Shown: piece after piece, positions 47,941 to 59,741 of the stretch
How the letters are laid out: every line of letters begins with the position of its first letter
Numbering within the stretch: position 1 is the stretch's first letter
Source of the DNA: Lactarius indigo
Taxonomy: Eukaryota; Basidiomycota; Agaricomycetes; Russulales; Russulaceae
DNA: 64,000 nt
NCBI GenBank assembly: GCA_025766275.1
Contig: JAFKAC010000045.1
Span: 1 to 64,000, forward strand
Direction of reading: 5' to 3'
Program-made: the position numbers and the translations under genes
Notes under the pieces: generated by a model
The model's input: only the letters and a program-made list of their open reading frames with translations
What the model was told of the DNA's origin: nothing
Database searches by the model: none

Positions 47941-50900
47941 ATGCCCAATTACACTGGCACTACCCTTCCGCTAGAGGCGCACGAAAACAGGTCACTGTCT
48001 CTCGAGGATGCGAGGAACATTGGCAGAGCTTACAGAAATCGGGCCCTCGAATTCATTTTTCTATGCCAACTCTTCTCTCTATATGCGACACCAAGGTTTG
48101 CGCACGAAGACGCAGAGCTGAGAAGGTAACCAAATACCCCACGTTTCTTTCACTATTTTGTCTTCCCGCCTCTGACATTTTCTGTAGAGTGCTTCGAGTG
48201 TGTGATCTTGCGTTGCGTTCTGCTGCAGATTCAGGCACGGAAGTGACTGTTGGGGCAGACGCACGATTCGAAGAAGCGACTTGGGTGTTGTTGGCCGCGA
48301 CGTTGAATCGCCACTCAGAGAGGGTCCATCGCTTGTGAGCAACAACTGCGTGGTGCTTAAGGCCCTCCACTGACACTGGATTGGCAGAGTAGACATCCTG
48401 CCCTCCGTCTATTCAAGAATGAAAATAGCAATATGGAAAGATAGTCACGGTGAAGAGGGAGTATGGTCGCCTGCGGTGAAGCATGAAAACATACTTCGCC
48501 AGAAATCTAAGGACGAATGGGGACCAACGACGATCATCAACTTCGCACTCGTTCGATCTCCGCTACTGGCCTCTCGCAACCCGGACACTGTCATCGTGAG
48601 CCGTGAGCGCTTTATATCGGGCTGGTCCTCGATAATAAGCTTATCCATGAATTAGAAGAGTTCAGTACCCGTCCGACCCTTCCGGAAATTCTTTGGAACT
48701 TTAGCCGTTACGAGGACCGTGCACGAGTCGCCCTCGAGGAGAACCCTCACTTCTATTTGCATTTTCCTGCAGATGAGAGCGTATATACGCCTATGTTTCA
48801 GTGCCACCCACTCCATGACTTCGGAGCACTTAAACACAACGACACGGTCTATGTTCTCTTCGATGGGCCTGGCCGTGTGTTTCTTGATTTTGAACACAAA
48901 CTCAGGATCTTTGGCAATGTCTGGTCGCTAAATGGTTCCCTAATCTTCAGAGGTTCGCGCTACGTCTCCCCATCGTTCTTGCACTCTGACGTATTCTCAG
49001 ATCGTTCTGGAGTGCTCGAGGGAGAACAACTTATCAGAGGGTTTAGTAGACGAGGCAATTTGCGGTACTGCGAGCAGCAAGTATTATTCTACAATTCTGA
49101 GGCCCGTCCCCGATTGAGTCTTCACTACTTGCGTCCCATTGTAACGACGTCGTCAGCCGATCGTTCAACGGGGATGTTCGAGGATTGGAAAGCTCTCAAT
49201 CGACTGGCATCGCACTTCATTAACATACACATTTACGATTCATGGGGATCCCCTGGGTCTATAAACAGTCTGGTATGTTTCAACGCATCCATTCACTCCC
49301 TCTGCACTCAAACTTCTGCATAGGACCTACCTCCACCCCCTCCAACATTCGAACGACCAGGATACCCTGTTTTATACACGAGCTTCAATATGCTTGACGA
49401 TGATATACTCCTGGGTATATTCATCTACTATCGACTGGACGAAGAGAATGCTTGGAATGACCGACTTGGGTGGTGCAAGCTCTCTCATGTTTGTCGAAGA
49501 TGGCGTCACCTGGTACACTCCTCGGCATTCCGCCTGGGTATGCATATTCTATGCACCAATGGCACCCCTACAGTGGACACGCTAGACCATTTGCCGACCC
49601 TACCGCTCTTCGTCGTTTACCGGGATCCAATAACTCAACAAGATAAGTTAGCAGGGCTCCGCGCGCTCCTGATGTGGGATCGCATACGCCATATTAACTT
49701 CCACCTCCCGCCCTCGAACCTGAACATGTTTCTTATGCTCATGGACGAACCTTTATCAATGCTGGAGTACCTCTCTCTATCGTCCGCAGTTGAAGAAGAC
49801 ACGAACTTGGTCCTTCCAAAGACATTTCTTGCCCCAAATCTACGCCACCTCACGTTGCTCGCTATCAATCTTCCCAAAAGATTACAGTTGCTCACCTCCA
49901 CTGTCTCCCTCGCCACGCTTGTCCTCACGAACATCCGAGCTTCTGGTTACTTTCACCCGGGGCTATTAGCGGCACGCCTTCAGTCCCTTCCCCAACTCGA
50001 AAAACTGTCCATCGGGTTTTCCATCCCCATACCCCGTCCCAGCGCAGAGAGAGACTTGCTAAGTAAACGTAGGCCCCTCGTGACGCTACCGAACCTAGAA
50101 CACCTCGCATTCCAAGGCGTTGGCGCTTATCTGGAATGTCTTGTCGCTCAAATTAGGGCTCCTGTTCTGGAGCAACTCGACATTACGTTATTCAATCAAA
50201 TCGCCTTTGCGTTACCACACCTGTCCCACTTCATCGATATCACAGGAAGACTCAAGCTCCCCATCGTGGAGGTCAACTTTGGGCGCGATGGGGTCTCCGT
50301 AGCCACGGACCTCCACAATACGCGACAGCGCAGCGGGCGTTTCGCCCTTCGCGTGAGGTGCACGCAGTTGGACTGGCAAATCGATTCTGCAGCTCAGATT
50401 TGCAGCGTGCTCATGTCCGCGCTTTTCAACGTGGAGGAGCTCAGGCTCAAATTTTACGAACGGGTGATGCCGACCGAATGGCAGGATGGCGAGATCGATG
50501 ACACAACATGGTATGAACTTCTCAGGACATTCATTGGGGTGAACTTGAAGGAGCTCCATCTTTGCGCTGCTCTCTCGCGTGAGCTTTCTCGTGTATTGCA
50601 GGCGGACGGTGTAGGGTCAGACCCGGGGTTGCTTCCCGGTCTGCAGGAAATCGTATGCGATGTCAAGAAGAGCGATGTGCACAATCTATTTAGCTCGTTC
50701 ATCCGCGATCGTCGAATCGCGGGTCGCCCGGTACGTCACCCACAATCCACATATTTCCGTCCCGTCTCCCTGTTTGAATTAGAGGACATAGGTTGGCGTC
50801 AGTACGTACTCGATTAAGGCGAAAGCGCTGTATGCATGTGCGTCATCAGAGTCCCTTCCTGACAACACGACGATACTAATTCGAATATTGCCGCTGCAGA

Positions 50901-51206
50901 TACGGCATCACCAGAGCACCCGAATGATATTTCCTTTGCAAAGGGCGAAGTGTTGGACATTATCGATATGAGCCACGACTGGTGGAAAGCAAAGAAAGAG
51001 GATAACACTCTTGGTAGTACGTAGTACTACCGCCATCCGCCTCCTCACCGATTCTAATCCGCGTTTTCTCCTACCGTCGTGAAGTTGTGCCGTCAAACTA
51101 TCTCCAAATTATCCCACGGCCAGCGGGATCTAGTAATGACTCGAACCTGCTGTTGAATGAGAGTATGCGTCCACGCACGAGTTACCTCGGCGTCGGGCAT
51201 GAGTGA
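47941..51206 (+). CDS. F-box protein with unknown N-terminal region and C-terminal SH3 domain
   Basis: Eight exons all close in phase: 47941-48125, 48188-48334, 48388-48595, 48640-49272, 49324-50730, 50792-50837, 50900-51016, 51085-51206; 954 residues. Residues 1-391 are not recognised. An F-box-like segment follows (from DDDILLGIF at ~414; LSHVCRRWRHLV), then ~400 residues with leucine-rich helices as in mushroom F-box proteins. The C-terminal ~90 residues are an intact SH3 domain: ALYAYTASPEHPNDISF, WWKAKK, GIVPSNYLQII. F-box proteins bring substrates to SCF ubiquitin ligases; SH3 domains bind proline-rich peptides. Without the intron at 50731 the frame ends at 50817 (WRQYVLD) and the SH3 is lost. 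Exons 1-4 could instead be a separate gene ending TAG at 49323, but that TAG is a good splice acceptor and only 66 nt precede the next ATG. Confidence 0.75.
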
Positions 51207-51489
51207 AACGCGAGGTGTAGTCTCGCATCACGATCCTTACATACAGTTCGGACATTACTTTACGAGTATGATCAGGGACAATCCTTTGCTCTCTACTTAG
51301 CTGAGACATCATCAATACTGGTGGTTTCACGTGTACTTACATTCTTTATGATGTATTTAAGTCGCCTTACGCGCACCTGGTACTTGAGTCGTTTCTGACA
51401 ACGATGCCAGGCAAGTACTTTTACTATCCTGTCTAATACACTCGTTTCTGATAACGGTGCCAGCCCGCTGCGTTTTATCACCTGCCCCA

Positions 51490-51800
51490 AGAAAAAGTAT
51501 TGCATGAATGTGCGCTATCAGAGTCCCTTCCTCACCACGACCATGCTGATTTCGAATAGTACCGCTGTAGGTCCCCCGCCATTGTCTCCGGATGACCTGT
51601 CCTTTCTGAGGATGAAATGTAGGACAATGTTGACATGAGCGGCCACTGGGAATGGTGGCGAACAGGGAAAGTGGATTATACTCTTGGTAGCACGTAGTGC
51701 CATTATCCGCCTCACCGATTCTAATCTATGTTTGCTTTTACCGTCGCGTAGTTGCGCCGTCAAACTTTATCATCGGACGACAACCAGCGGAATCTAGCAA
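51490..51800 (+). pseudogene. Decayed SH3 cassette, second copy
   Basis: Aligns with the three SH3 exons and their introns at 50819-51130: TATTGCATGAATGTGCGCTATCAGAG (first exon end and intron), 51574-51690 (PPLSPDD and, out of frame, the WW region), then 51751-51800 coding APSNFI after an intron. Indels in the middle exon bring a TGA (51636), so it cannot add a second SH3 domain. Confidence 0.7.
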
Positions 51801-51824
51801 TGGCTCGCACGGTGCGCACCTGGT

Positions 51825-52075
51825 CAAGGCAAAAGCGCCGTATGCATGTACGTCATCAGAGTCTCTTCATAAGCGTCGCCGAACGATCTCAACGATATTT
51901 CCTTTTCCAAGGGTGAGACTTTTATCGACAAGAACGTCAAGTGGTGGCAAGCACAGAAAGAATATGTCATTCTTGGTAGTACTTAGTACCGCCATCTTCC
52001 TTCTCACCGATTTCAATCCACGTTTACCTTTATCGTCGCGTAGTCGCGCCGTAGAACTACCTACGACCTACTTGA
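51825..52075 (+). pseudogene. Decayed SH3 cassette, third copy
   Basis: CAAGGCAAAAGCGCCGTATGCAT at ~51827 matches the first SH3 exon (KAKALYA). The middle exon (ASPNDLNDISFSKGE, then KWWQAQKE) is at ~51880-51975 and the last (VAP-NYL with a stop codon in place of Ser) at ~52044-52070. It lacks ~10 residues in the middle and has the internal stop. The first intron is shortened. Confidence 0.7.
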
Positions 52076-55000
52076 CGATAACCACACGCGCCGGACGTAT
52101 ATACCGCCTTGTTTCCTTAGTGACCTTGTAGTAGTCTTTTTCTTTTTTCCTTTTGTCGGGTTCTGACCGATGATGTACTGACGCTTTTCTCTAAATCAAG
52201 TACTACATATCCTCCCTTATTCTGAACCAATCAGTTTTCCTCTTGACTACCAAATTTCGCCAGCACCGTTAGTGGACTACGACGAGGGAATGCCCCAATT
52301 TTCGGTCAAGGTTTTATTGAAGATAGAGCCCATCAAGGAGTCCATTCGCTTGGCGTTGCCATCCCTGATATCATCAACGAAGTGTGCCCGGAAAATCTAG
52401 TTGATGACGCTGTTGCAGCTGCTACTGCACGATTATGTCAAGGAAGTGGTTTTCCTGCCTTGGGGACGAATGTTTGGGGTATCTTCCTCAGTTTTTGTAA
52501 GTGCGCAAATGCGACAGTCGACTCCGCTGTGCCAGGAGACTTCAGGAACCCGAGCTCTCCCTTTTCGCCTTTCGGCATACCCCCACGTCTGTCCGCGAGT
52601 GTCAAGGATTAGAGCGCCGTCACGTCCGCCTTTAACTCGACGTTTCCCAGTCCTCCACGGAGACGTTTACACAGCCCAACAACAGGATTTATGGTGTCGC
52701 CATCGACTGCTTTCCAGAATAACGAACACTCCCGGCCAAATTCCCGACCCCGAAGCGCTGCCTCTCTCCTCCTGGAAACATTTTAGCTCACGACCATCTA
52801 CGTTATCTGCTCATGAAATAACCACAGAGAAATGTTTTAGCGCGTCGTCCTCGCTTCCTACGGTTTGGGCGTCATGGACGCTGACACGGCCGATCCTTCC
52901 ACCTATCAACACATCCCCGCACCGGCTCTATCTCATCTCCCAATGGCTTCGCTGACAACCTTTGCTACGATGCGGAAAGGCATGCAACTAACTACCTGCT
53001 CTCGAGCTATAACCCATTTCTCCGGACACCGGGGGTTGCATTGTTTAGTCCCCCCCCAAATCAGAAAGAGATAACCAAATTCCTCCGTTGGCCCTAGGTA
53101 TAATCCGTCTCCTCACCAGGGGTTCTGAGTTCATTATTAATACTTGCAAAATTCTCCTTGACATCGCTCCCGTCACCTCTCATTCCACCAAGACCTTCCC
53201 TGGCCTGCTCGAGTCGCAGGCAGCCGTGGGTCAACTTGGGGTATCCTAAAATATTGCGGCAAAGCTGTCGTTTACCAAATAACAGGAGGTCTTCCCCTTA
53301 CCATACAGTCACCGAGATGGCGTCGCCAACCAAGGCCCCGCTACAGAGCGTGAGGGTCAAATGCAAGAGCAGGAACAAGGTACCCCCGCGGCCGGTGTTG
53401 ACGACCGGAGGCACGAGCGCCCGCATTTAAGAAGACGAGTGTGCTCGTGTACGCGGCGTTCTGAAGCGCTGGGGACGACAGGGCATCAGATCGCGTGATG
53501 TACGTGTGTCGGAGCGACACCTACATGGGGTTCAAGGCTTGATATCAGCGGAAAGACCCGAGTCCACGGGATGCCGAGCCCGAGGACAGCTGGCGATAAG
53601 AGGGGATGCGGTGTCGTTGCGTCTTTGCAAAGGATACGCAACCGCGAACGGATCCTGAGCTCGCACGCCGCTCGAAGGAGGCACTTGTTTGCCTTAGAGT
53701 TAGGTCGCAGTGAATTCACTCCTGCTTTTTTCCTTTTTGGGAAGGGGGGCTCATGTTCGTCTTTTTCTGGTTCAGAAGTCGCAAGTAGCACGAGCGCCGA
53801 GGGTTACTTAGCACCTCCGGACGACTTGCTTCGGACGGTATGCCCTTTTGGGCAGCACATACCTGGGTCCACGCTCACGCAAAGCAGGCGGGTGATTTGA
53901 CGACGAAAGGTGTCTACCCAACGTTCTCTCTGCCCTTCAAGACAAAGGATTCGGATGATAATGTTTACGCAATTGTTAGCCCGATGGGCTTGGACATAGC
54001 TGATTGGCTAGTGGAAAGACATCTAGACCGAGCTAAGGCTCCAAGGTGAGTGGAGCAGACTAATTGCCAGAGAAGGGGTCTTTGGAGGGCCGTTTCACAC
54101 CGCAGCCTTTGTGTTGGAACGTAATAGTAAGGACCTTGGCACACTCGAGAGAGAGTTCGCCCGCCGCTACTGTCTTCGTTGAATGTGATATGGTTTTCGC
54201 CCAAGTCCATCACAAGAATCTATTGATCGTCTTACCACAGTACTGTCCTTTTGTCTGTTCGATGTATCGGGGGTTAGCGTGGAGGATAGACAGCGTGAGT
54301 TTGTATTCAGCGCCGAAGGACAAGTTGAACACTGAGACGAAGGAGGCGGGAAAAAGTGAGGCGAGCGAGGCAAAGCACAGCAACAGCATCCAGTGTCTCT
54401 AGTTCTATTCTAGGCCTCCTAAACGGCCATGATGACGATGAAGCAACCGTTAAATCTGACACTGCTATACAGTATGTTCTATATTCAAGTTTCGAGGTGG
54501 TTCAGTACTCATGGAGATTTTTCCCAAGTTTTTCCCACAGCCCTGCTTTGGGCACAAGCCGCATGAGGTCATGTGATTGTGGCAATGCTCCGTCCGTGCC
54601 AGTGGCCCAAAGCCAGTGTTTCAACACAAGAGTGAATGAATTTCTTGTGTATTGAGAAACTCACCTGAAAAGCAAGTTTTTGAGGGGTCTTTTCTGTGGT
54701 CCTGTGCGGTATTCTTGAGTGAGAGAAAGCCTGAGATGGTTGAAAATCGAAACCTCAAAGGGGTTTCCAGATAAGGCAAATCCGCCAGACTCTTGCTCCC
54801 ACTTTTCAGCCACAGCGACCAACACGTTCAACATTGTCCCCACCCACACCCCAGCCGGCGACAGGCCATCCCAAACTTAATCGTGCTCGATTATCGCATT
54901 TGCAAGCACCAGAATCAGCCCGGTGCACCTCCTGCACAGAGCTGACAGTTGCGGAGTCAGCGGGTGTTGAATCCTAAATAGGCTCTCAGTCATTTCGCCC

Positions 55001-55169
55001 TCCACCCGTAAATCTTCCTGCTCGGTGAGCTAACTTTGTTCTCAAACTTTACTTTTGATTTCGATTGGTGGCTGATCGCTTACTCGCCCCCACTCGTCCG
55101 TCTCCTTACGCATTCCTACAACACCACCATCATACCTCATCTCCTCGTAATGTAGTAACCACGGCTTCC
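52076..55169. other. Region with scattered coding remnants, no complete gene
   Basis: I recognise no gene. Several stretches read like old exons: ~52680-52720 (RIYGVAIDCFPE), ~52940-53070 (DNLCYDAERHATNYLLSSYN), and ~53128-53240 (EFIINTCKILLDIAPVTSHS). They are on the plus strand, in different frames, with stops between. This looks like one decayed plus-strand gene of unknown family. 53540-54660 has mixed open frames without logic. 54980-55169 is the leader of the WOPR gene (CACCACCATCATACC). Confidence 0.35.
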
Positions 55170-56989
55170 ATGTCGTCGCCCCCCGACTCCCATAGCAACG
55201 GCCAAGGCTCATCTACAACATGGACAGAACCTCCTTGGTCGGGTTGGATAGAGACTACGGGTGATGCCCTTCTCATCCTCGAGGCCGCACGCCGTGGCTT
55301 GATCCCACGCGTCACCCGGCGTCTCGTCGACTCTGAACGCAAGATGATTACCTCCGGTTCTGTTTTTGTCTTTGACGAAGACGAAAGCGGTATCAAACGT
55401 TGGACGGACGGGTTCTTTTGGAGTCCCAGTCGGATTCTTGGAAACTTCCTCCTTTACCGCGAGACGGAGAAACGTGGCGCGGGACATAGGGGTGCTCGCA
55501 ACGACGCCGAACAGGGCGGTGACCAGTCAAGCGGAGACGGACCAAAGTCCGAGGGCCAGACACTCAGCCGCCCACGCGGGGAAACCACCCGCTTAGGGAT
55601 TGACAGGCAGCGCGAGAGGAGTCTGGTGGGCAGTCTAACGAACAGCTACAAATTTAAGAGCGGGGGCATGATGAAAAAGGTCTGTTCGATTTTTTGATTT
55701 TGAACGGAGTCCCCTACTTGTTATTATTTGTTTTCCTTCCTTCCTACTGGCCGCTCTATTGCACACTCCACCGCCGCCCATATCTTCCTGGGGTTGCGTC
55801 TTCTCTGGGGCATGACCGACAACGTCATCAGTCCAGGCCTTGGGATGTTAGATCCCTTTGGACAGACTTGGCCGAGTCTGGTGATGTTTCTCCTGACGTA
55901 AAGCGGAGCGTTTTGACTCCGGGGAGATATTTGACTGTTCAAGGCGCCCACTATGACTTGCTTCACTTCTATTTTGGCGATGTCATCCTTTATACGGAAA
56001 CTGACACTCCTGAATAGACGTTTTCCTTGACCATCAGTGGCGTCTCCCAACATCTGATATCATATTACAAGATCGAGGACGTCGAACAGGGCCGACTTCG
56101 CACCGCGTCATCCTACCCCGAGCTTGCCTCCCTCGACATCAGTCCCGAATACCTCGAAAAGACCCATTTTCGAAATCCACCCAAAGTTGAAATCGGCGTC
56201 GACAACATTCCCCGGTACCGCGGAGAGGCTGACGACGTCGAACCGTCTCCCCATGTGCTCAACTCGGCACTGGCGGTCGGCATGCCGCTGCTCAGTGAGC
56301 CTCTGGAAGTAGGCGCGGTCATCGCCGCGAACGCAGCAAACGGGGGCAAGCGCAACAAGCGATACGATCCCTACGCGTCCAAAGGGAGCAAACGCAAGTC
56401 AAAAAGCTCCACCACGAGCACGAGTACTCCGACGTCACCGACAGACAGCAGCAGCTCCCCTTACCCTGTAGTCCCCACCGGGTTTGCCGACCCCAACATG
56501 GCTATGCTGCAGCACGCACACTACGCGGCATATGGACTCACGCCGGCTTATTCATATCCCCTTGGCCTCTCCCTCCCGGCACCGCCAGGCATGTACCCCG
56601 GCGCCGTGTTCCCAACTGGGCCCCCGCCATCTAGTGCCAATCAACCGGCGGGTCCTCCTGGTTCGCCATTACCCGCTCAGGGGTCGCCGCAAGCAATGCT
56701 TCCTTATCACGCGTACTCCCCTACCGCAGCGCACTCACTGCCACCCGCTGGTGATGGCTCTCCAATGCAGGCGCAAGCTCAGCAGGCGTATTACCAATTT
56801 TACCCGGCTCCCCCACCTCCCGGTTATCCTTCGTATTGGTCCCCCTATCACCCTGGGGCCGCAACCAGCTATCCACCCTCGACCCAGACCGGTTCTCCTA
56901 CTTCACCCGTCAGCGCCAGCACGGTCGCATCTGGCGTCGAGACGCAGATCAAGACAGGAGACGAGAGCGAGGACGGTCTGGCAACATAG
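55170..56989 (+). CDS. WOPR-domain (Gti1/Pac2) transcription factor
   Basis: Two exons (55170-55679, 56018-56989), 493 residues. The two WOPR half-domains are split by the intron: the first contains WIETTGDALLILEAARRGL and RWTDG followed by WSPSRILGNF (residues ~26-93); the second starts SLTISGVSQHLISYY (~173-188). Wor1/Ryp1/Gti1/Pac2 proteins bind DNA through this domain and act as switches of cell form, virulence or sexual development in fungi. A basic patch (GKRNKRYDPY and KGSKRKSKSS) could be a nuclear localisation signal. The rest is Pro/Ser/Tyr-rich and low in complexity, typical of activation regions in this family. The 338-nt intron is long for this locus. The ATG is the first in frame; upstream in-frame codons have none. 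Confidence 0.92.
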
Positions 56990-57587
56990 AAAGAAAGAAT
57001 TATTACGGCCCATCTATGGTGCTATCACAAAGTTCGTTCGTGTGCATCTGTATATCCGTGCGTATTGTACTTGTGTTTCATTTTCCATCCTATGCTGTGT
57101 TTAGTGCTCGCTCTCCCTTTTTTTTTCCTTCTCACTTTTCCATTTTCGGATCTCTCAAGTATGCATCTGTCGTTGTCGTCATTGCTCCCCTGTTCCACCG
57201 TCTCCTGATTCTGGGCTTGCTTGTACAGCTGCCGTCATAATTCCCACTGGTACTATAGAACTTAGTGCGTACATATACATTACTTCAAAGGTACCCCTCT
57301 TTATACAGAAATGAACAACACGCGTATTTCATCAATTGAAGATGGGCGATATTCTAACTTTCGCACCTTGATCCCAAAGGCTCGATTGCGTCAACAACGT
57401 ACCAAATACAATCACGACGTACGTTTACCCGGACCTGCTACATCCTTTTCTACAGTAGGAAAAATGCTACGAAGGGGCTTTTGAATTCGAGTCCATACAG
57501 GCGAGTCCATATCAGTGCCATCATCGCGTGTAATGGAACCTCCGGTTCCACTGGCAGGTTGCTCTGTTAAGTACCGGCCGCAGACAA
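56990..57587. other. 3' UTR of the WOPR gene and convergent intergenic DNA
   Basis: T-rich with a run of nine T after CTCTCCC near 57117-57126. It separates the WOPR gene from the convergent Crinkler-like pseudogene. No gene seen. Confidence 0.5.
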
Positions 57588-59741
57588 CTAACGCCCACTT
57601 GCCCTCTCTTCGATCAATTTATTCAAGCGCTTGCGAATTGGGACCAACCGAACAACTTCGACATCAACGGTGTAGATGGTGACGTTAAGGTTTGCTGGAG
57701 GATCCTCCTTCAGGTCGTATCGCAACGCTTCCTTGTCTTCCGTATCAGTAGTGGCGAAAACATGGCTCCACCGGCGCGCTTCTCCACCGGTGTAAAGAGG
57801 GCTGGGAATTGAGAACGGATCTGCTCGAAGCCACCTAGTGTTGCGTCGTGCGAGTAAGAGACGATCACCTGCCGGTGGATCGTGATGATGGCTTTGTCAG
57901 TGCAGACGCTGGCATCAATGGCAGCGTTTGTCTGGGGCTCGATAAGGGGGTGCGCAGCCACGGTATCTCCATGTCCCGCATTGAACTCAAGTCAGTCAAA
58001 GTGATCGACCGGTTCTTAGGGAACACCGGGACTTCAAGTACTGGCGCCTCACTAGCCATCATGATGGCGGCGGTGCCGCGGCAGTCGATGGGCACCGAGT
58101 CCGGATGACCGGACAACTCCGCAAAAAAAAAGATAACTCTTTTGTGTGTGGTCTGCGGTCGACCTGAAAGACTTGTCCAGCCTCAGTGAGTCGTAAAACG
58201 CAACTCGGTCGACGGCATTGGCCCAGACAGACGGCAGTCTTTAGTAGGATCACTTCGTCGATGTGCGCTGTGGCCACTCGGGCAAACTGGGACCGATATA
58301 TCTGTTTCCTTTGGTCAGATAGAAAACAGGGGGTCAGATAACGTATACCTATGTCTATTAATCGTCTTCGAGCGGCACAGAAGTCCTCGACAAAATCACA
58401 CGCAGCGGCGTAAACATGTGTTTCTCGTGCTTGCATTCCAGAGTGTGCCGTTATGAGAACTACACACAGTTGCGCGCAGAAGGACCCCACTTATCGTAAA
58501 TGCGGAGGAACTCGCTGACATCGAGACCAAGTATATTTCTGTTGGAAAAAGGCTCAGGTGTGTGCAAAGGTTCAAGTCGGACGAACCCAAGAGCCTGGTC
58601 CATCACAAACGCGTCTGCATAATGCCAGTCCCAGAACTCCCAAGGCCGAGAGGTTTCATGAATGATCCAAATATTTCTTACCCGCGGCGCATCCAGAAAT
58701 GCGCAACATGGGATGGGGTCCCCTTGGGTACCGGTGAGGACCAAAGTTCCCTCAGGGATGACCCCCTTATCCCCTCCAGAGTAGACCCGGACTCTGTCTA
58801 GAAAGAGTGAGAAGTCGTATGGCAATACTTGAAATGCAGTAAGCTTTTGTCGCTTAGTTGACGAAGCAGTAGATAATATATAAAGCTGCCAGTGGATATC
58901 CCTAGATCGATAGTATCGGAGACTCGGAAATGATCGTCAACAAAAAGTGAAGATAGTACACACCACTTCCCGGCCGGCCAACTACAATTACACAGTGCTT
59001 GCCACTCCGAGAAATCGGTGGGCCCAAATGCAGCGATTCAAATCCAGTAATGTACTCTTGGCGGAATAAAGGACGTCCCCTTGATAACCGAGGGACCTCG
59101 GGCTTAATCCCAGGAGATTGACTTCTGCCTCAAGCAGATGTTCCAACTTCCCTTCATCGCCCAAAGGAAACGACTTCAGTATCCCTTGGAGGTCTTTTCA
59201 CTACAAGTTACAGTGCAGGTGCTGGGCAGCATCTAGCAGCTCTGACATAGCCACTGGAGTAGTGTTAGGGACCCACGGCTGTGCTAGCAAATTGTGCGTA
59301 CTACTAGGTCGCCTCACACATATGTGAAGGTGAAGCGGCTCCGAGTCCGGTTGACGACGCCATAGATCACGTATCCGCTGCGTTACGCCCAACGTTTCAG
59401 CGTCATCTGGTGCTCGCAAATCCTGAATGCCATCCCCGTAGTAGTAGGGTTCGGGGTCTATGTCAACTTAGTGCACGCCAGAAGGGTCAGCCTGGGTGCT
59501 TTTCGGAACACCAACAAAGACCCTGGGGTAACAAATGGTCACGGACCTTCAGGAGTGCCAAATCTCCAGAGGGGACACCATTGAAATGACTTTGTTCGCT
59601 CTGGCTGTGAATCTCTCTCTGCAAATTGGCAACATACTTATACTTGGAAATTATCACACAGTGTACGCCACATGTGCCTTCAATGAAGTACCAGAGTCTG
59701 AAATGAACCATCAAAGTGTAGAATGTGCGATTGGGTGCCAT
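57588..59741 (-). pseudogene. Crinkler (CRN)-like NTPase, decayed
   Basis: On the minus strand from ATG 59741-59739: an N-terminal ubiquitin-like-type region (LWYFIEG, then VANLQREIHSQ), the linker segment ending LHLHICVRRP (~59340-59300), a P-loop NTPase region (GRPGSG at ~58975), the late motif YDKWGPSARNC (~58490-58460) and a C-terminal part with HVFATTDTEDKEAL (~57760-57710) and a stop at 57588. This is the layout of basidiomycete CRN-like proteins (Ubl, STAND-like NTPase, nuclease-type C-terminus). Decay: no Lys follows GSG in any splice reading I tried (it becomes Ile); a one-base shift lies in the LSDK region (~58855), and another shift precedes the HVFATT part. Described only; a working version cannot be inferred. 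Confidence 0.65.
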
